Shown: one piece after another, positions 15,888-17,607 of the stretch | Layout: each line of letters begins with the position of its first letter | Numbering within the stretch: the first letter of the stretch is position 1 | From: Bacillota bacterium | GTDB lineage: Bacteria > Bacillota > Clostridia > Acetivibrionales > JANLFN01 | Direction: 5' to 3' | Assembly (NCBI GenBank): GCA_023397675.1 | Contig: JAEWTV010000142.1 | Span: 1-17,607, forward strand | DNA: 17,607 nucleotides | Program-made: the position numbers and the translations under genes | The notes under the pieces: generated by a model | What the model was told of the DNA's origin: nothing | Databases searched by the model: none | Seen by the model: the letters and a program-made list of their open reading frames with translations, nothing else

Positions 15888-16077
15888 TGCATACTAACAA
15901 ACTTATCTTTTTATTATCTAAAAAATCTACCCTTACAACTCTGAATGAATTATCAATTTCAACATTCCTGTGCTTTGGGGGTAATGTAGCTCTAATATCG
16001 CCCACCTCTAAACCCTGGCCTTCAATTAATGGAATCGCCATGTCAAGAGTATAGCCAATAATATCAAATTCTTTCAT
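15871..16077 (-). CDS. Small conserved-looking protein, possibly PASTA-like
   Basis: This 68-codon gene is not one I can name. The case for coding is an ATG with a good AAGGAAGG ribosome binding site, tight spacing (25 bp) behind frr, and a sequence that is not low-complexity. The product has no signal peptide or membrane segment. The N-terminal part (MKEFDIIGYTLDMAIPLIEGQGLEVGDI) has the pattern of a PASTA repeat: a Gly-x-x-Leu-x-x-Ala helix start followed by a Gly-Leu strand. It ends in a strand ISLLVCKTPLK. PASTA repeats normally occur in Ser/Thr kinases and penicillin-binding proteins; a free single unit is unusual, and the resemblance is only by eye. The last codons and the stop lie within the downstream terminator hairpin. 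Confidence 0.75.
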   Translation of the reverse strand: MKEFDIIGYTLDMAIPLIEGQGLEVGDIRATLPPKHRNVEIDNSFRVVRVDFLDNKKISLLVCKTPLK

Positions 16078-16102
16078 TACTACCTTCCTTAGGTTTTACT
16101 AT

Positions 16103-16660
16103 TTATACTTCAAGTATTTCCTTATCCTTAGCTTCAGCCATTTTATCAACCTCGGCTATGTACTTGTCGGTAATAATCTGAACATCCTTCTCGGCATCTT
16201 TTAAATCGTCCTCGGTCAATTCTCCGTTTTTCTTCTGTGCCTTGAAGTGTTCTATTATGTCACGTCTAATAGCTCTGATTGCAACTTTTGCATCCTCTGC
16301 ATCCTTCTTAACAACCTTTGTAAGCTCTTTTCTTCTTTCTTCGGTTAATGCAGGGAAAACAAGCCTTATTACCTTACCGTCATTATTAGGATTTATACCT
16401 ATATCCGACTTCTGGATGGCCTTTTCAATTTCCTTTAACATTTTTGCTTCCCATGGCTGAATAAGTATAACCCTTGCTTCAGGAACAGAAATATTACCAA
16501 GCTGGTTTATTGGAGTGGGTGCTCCATAATAGTCAACATGGATTTTATCGAGAATTGCGGGATTAGCTCTCCCAGCCCTTAAACCTGTGAGGTTTTCTCT
16601 AAGAGCATGTAAAGTTTTTTTCATTTTTTCTTCCATTGGCTTGTAGAGTTCCTTGTCCAT
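16103..16660 (-). CDS. frr: Ribosome recycling factor
   Basis: RRF works with EF-G to split post-termination ribosomes and release mRNA. The 185-residue product has the normal length. It shows the three-helix-bundle domain plus hinge-linked beta domain, with the family segment LRAGRANPAILDKI near residues 27-40, the domain-II stretch around DYYGAPTPINQLGNISVPEAR, and the C-terminal helix rich in Lys and Glu. The ATG is preceded by AAAGGAGGG at good spacing. It sits 12 bp after pyrH and 25 bp before a small gene of unknown function, all on one strand, so one transcript is likely, ending at the terminator at 15864-15887. Confidence 0.97.
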   Translation of the reverse strand: MDKELYKPMEEKMKKTLHALRENLTGLRAGRANPAILDKIHVDYYGAPTPINQLGNISVPEARVILIQPWEAKMLKEIEKAIQKSDIGINPNNDGKVIRLVFPALTEERRKELTKVVKKDAEDAKVAIRAIRRDIIEHFKAQKKNGELTEDDLKDAEKDVQIITDKYIAEVDKMAEAKDKEILEV

Positions 16661-16672
16661 AAATACCCTCCT

Positions 16673-17383
16673 TTATGTTATTTGAGTTCCTATATTTTCA
16701 CCCATTACAACCTTTACTATGTTTTCAGGTTCATCAAGTCCAAAAACGATAATAGGTATTTTGTTATCCATACAAAGTGACGCTGCAGTCGAGTCCATTA
16801 CTCCAAGACGTTTGCTAAGAACATCAATGTATTCAAGCTTGTCAAATTTCTTTGCATCAGGATTCTGCATAGGATCACTATCATATGCTCCGTCAACGTT
16901 TTTCTTTGCGAGAAGTATTACTTCAGCATCAATTTCTGCAGCCCTCAATGCTGCTGCAGTATCTGTTGAGAAATAAGGATTTCCAGTACCACATGCAAAA
17001 ATAACTATTCTTTTCTTTTCAAGGTGCCTTACAGATCTTCTTCTGATATAAGGCTCGGCTATCTGACGCATTTCAATGGCTGTCTGAACTCTTGTAGGCA
17101 TTTTCCTTGCTTCAAATGCATCCTGCAGTGCAAGTGAATTAATTACTGTTGCAAGCATTCCCATATGGTCTGCAGTGGTTCTATCCATTCCGTGGCCGCT
17201 TTTTCCTCTCCAGAAGTTACCGCCACCAACGACTATAGCAATTTCCACACCCAGATCATATATCTTTTTGATGTTATCAGATATTCTTGCTACAGTTTCA
17301 GAATCAATTCCAGTCTTTTTGTCTCCAGCCAGCGCTTCCCCACTGACTTTTAACATTACCCTTTTATATTTAGGTTCTGCCAT
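16673..17383 (-). CDS. pyrH: Uridylate (UMP) kinase
   Basis: UMP kinase phosphorylates UMP to UDP with ATP in pyrimidine nucleotide synthesis. The bacterial enzyme is a cytoplasmic hexamer of the amino-acid-kinase fold, unrelated to eukaryotic UMP/CMP kinases. Its 236 residues match the usual family length. Visible signatures are the N-terminal phosphate-binding segment KVSGEAL (from residue 12), the glycine-rich loop GGGNFWRG (53-60), and MDRTTADHMGMLATVINSLA after it. The C-terminal half carries the nucleotide-binding segment around DGAYDSDP. The ATG start has a GGGGGT ribosome binding site 9 nt upstream. It lies 12 bp before frr and is probably cotranscribed with it. I see nothing unusual in the protein. 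Confidence 0.97.
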   Translation of the reverse strand: MAEPKYKRVMLKVSGEALAGDKKTGIDSETVARISDNIKKIYDLGVEIAIVVGGGNFWRGKSGHGMDRTTADHMGMLATVINSLALQDAFEARKMPTRVQTAIEMRQIAEPYIRRRSVRHLEKKRIVIFACGTGNPYFSTDTAAALRAAEIDAEVILLAKKNVDGAYDSDPMQNPDAKKFDKLEYIDVLSKRLGVMDSTAASLCMDNKIPIIVFGLDEPENIVKVVMGENIGTQIT

Positions 17384-17485
17384 TATAGAAATACCCCCGA
17401 ATCTTTAACATATTTTTCTACATTAAGACTAAAAAATCCTGCATTAAAACTACAAATTGAAAAATAAATTTAATGTCTACACACA

Positions 17486-17516
17486 AAAAAGGAACATAAA
17501 TATTATGTTCCTTTTT
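17486..17516 (-). terminator. Intrinsic terminator after tsf
   Basis: A perfect 14-bp inverted repeat (AAAAAGGAACATAA paired with TTATGTTCCTTTTT) closes on a 3-nt loop. It begins 8 bp after the tsf stop codon. The A-run on one side and T-run on the other make it usable in either direction. It should separate rpsB-tsf transcripts from pyrH-frr, so pyrH needs read-through or its own promoter. The next 100 bp, down to pyrH, contain no convincing -35/-10 pair; the best is a weak TATGTT about 30 bp before the gene. Confidence 0.85.
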
Positions 17517-17524
17517 ATTGGCTA

Positions 17525-17607
17525 TTAACCATTGATCTGCTTCATAACTTCTTCTGCAAAGTTTTCTTCCTTCTTTGCAAGGCCTTCGCCTCTTTCAAAT
17601 CTTGCAA
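17525..17607 (-). CDS. tsf: Elongation factor Ts, C-terminal end (partial)
   Basis: Only the last 27 codons and the stop are in the window; the gene continues beyond the right edge. The visible translation ends in ERGEGLAKKEENFAEEVMKQ followed by Ile-Asn-Gly, the usual end of bacterial EF-Ts. EF-Ts is the cytoplasmic nucleotide exchange factor that recharges EF-Tu with GTP. The position directly upstream of pyrH and frr is the standard bacterial order (rpsB-tsf-pyrH-frr), which supports the call despite the short fragment. A strong terminator follows the stop codon. Confidence 0.9.
   Translation of the reverse strand, partial: ARFERGEGLAKKEENFAEEVMKQING

Noticed and set aside
17384..17485. 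Promoter for pyrH
   Set aside because: Only TATGTT with a poor TTTTTA at 17 nt spacing is found. One is expected after the terminator, but the sequence does not identify it with confidence.

Overview
The window is a stretch of a Firmicutes core chromosome, with every gene on the minus strand. The order tsf-pyrH-frr-(small gene)-uppS-cdsA-dxr-rseP-ispG-polC-rimP-nusA-rnpM-ylxQ-infB is the classic low-GC Gram-positive arrangement. An A+T-rich base composition, PolC-type replicase, MEP-pathway isoprenoid genes, ispG between rseP and polC, and the protein sequences suggest a clostridium, probably near the mesophilic cellulolytic Ruminiclostridium group. That placement is inference from gene order and sequence style, not a database match.

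Reading in the direction of transcription (high to low coordinates): the end of tsf is followed by a strong intrinsic terminator. Next come pyrH and frr (UMP kinase, ribosome recycling), then a 68-codon gene whose stop codon lies inside a second terminator. A new unit follows: uppS, cdsA, dxr, rseP and ispG. It combines lipid-carrier and phospholipid synthesis, two MEP-pathway enzymes and a site-2 protease. A 291-bp gap then holds a roughly 205-bp imperfect palindrome in front of polC (PolC replicase). After polC, a good sigma-A-type promoter and a perfect 10-bp leader hairpin introduce the rimP-nusA-rnpM-ylxQ-infB unit, which serves 30S maturation, transcription elongation and translation initiation. 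About 97 bp beyond infB are visible. They hold another long imperfect stem followed by a T-rich run, and no rbfA start.

The window is mostly housekeeping, and I do not see a new defence or mobile system in it. The main oddities are: (1) ispG has no ATG, GTG or TTG able to include its conserved N-terminus, and CTG at 11575 is the best start; (2) the long block-structured palindrome between ispG and polC; (3) an IF2 N-terminus expanded by about 14 Gln-Gly-Asp-Arg-Pro repeats; (4) the rimP leader, with a hairpin and a possible pairing that would hide the ribosome binding site; (5) a small conserved-looking gene between frr and uppS with PASTA-like character. Several starts (infB, ylxQ, rnpM) are better placed slightly inside the longest open frame, judging by ribosome binding site spacing.
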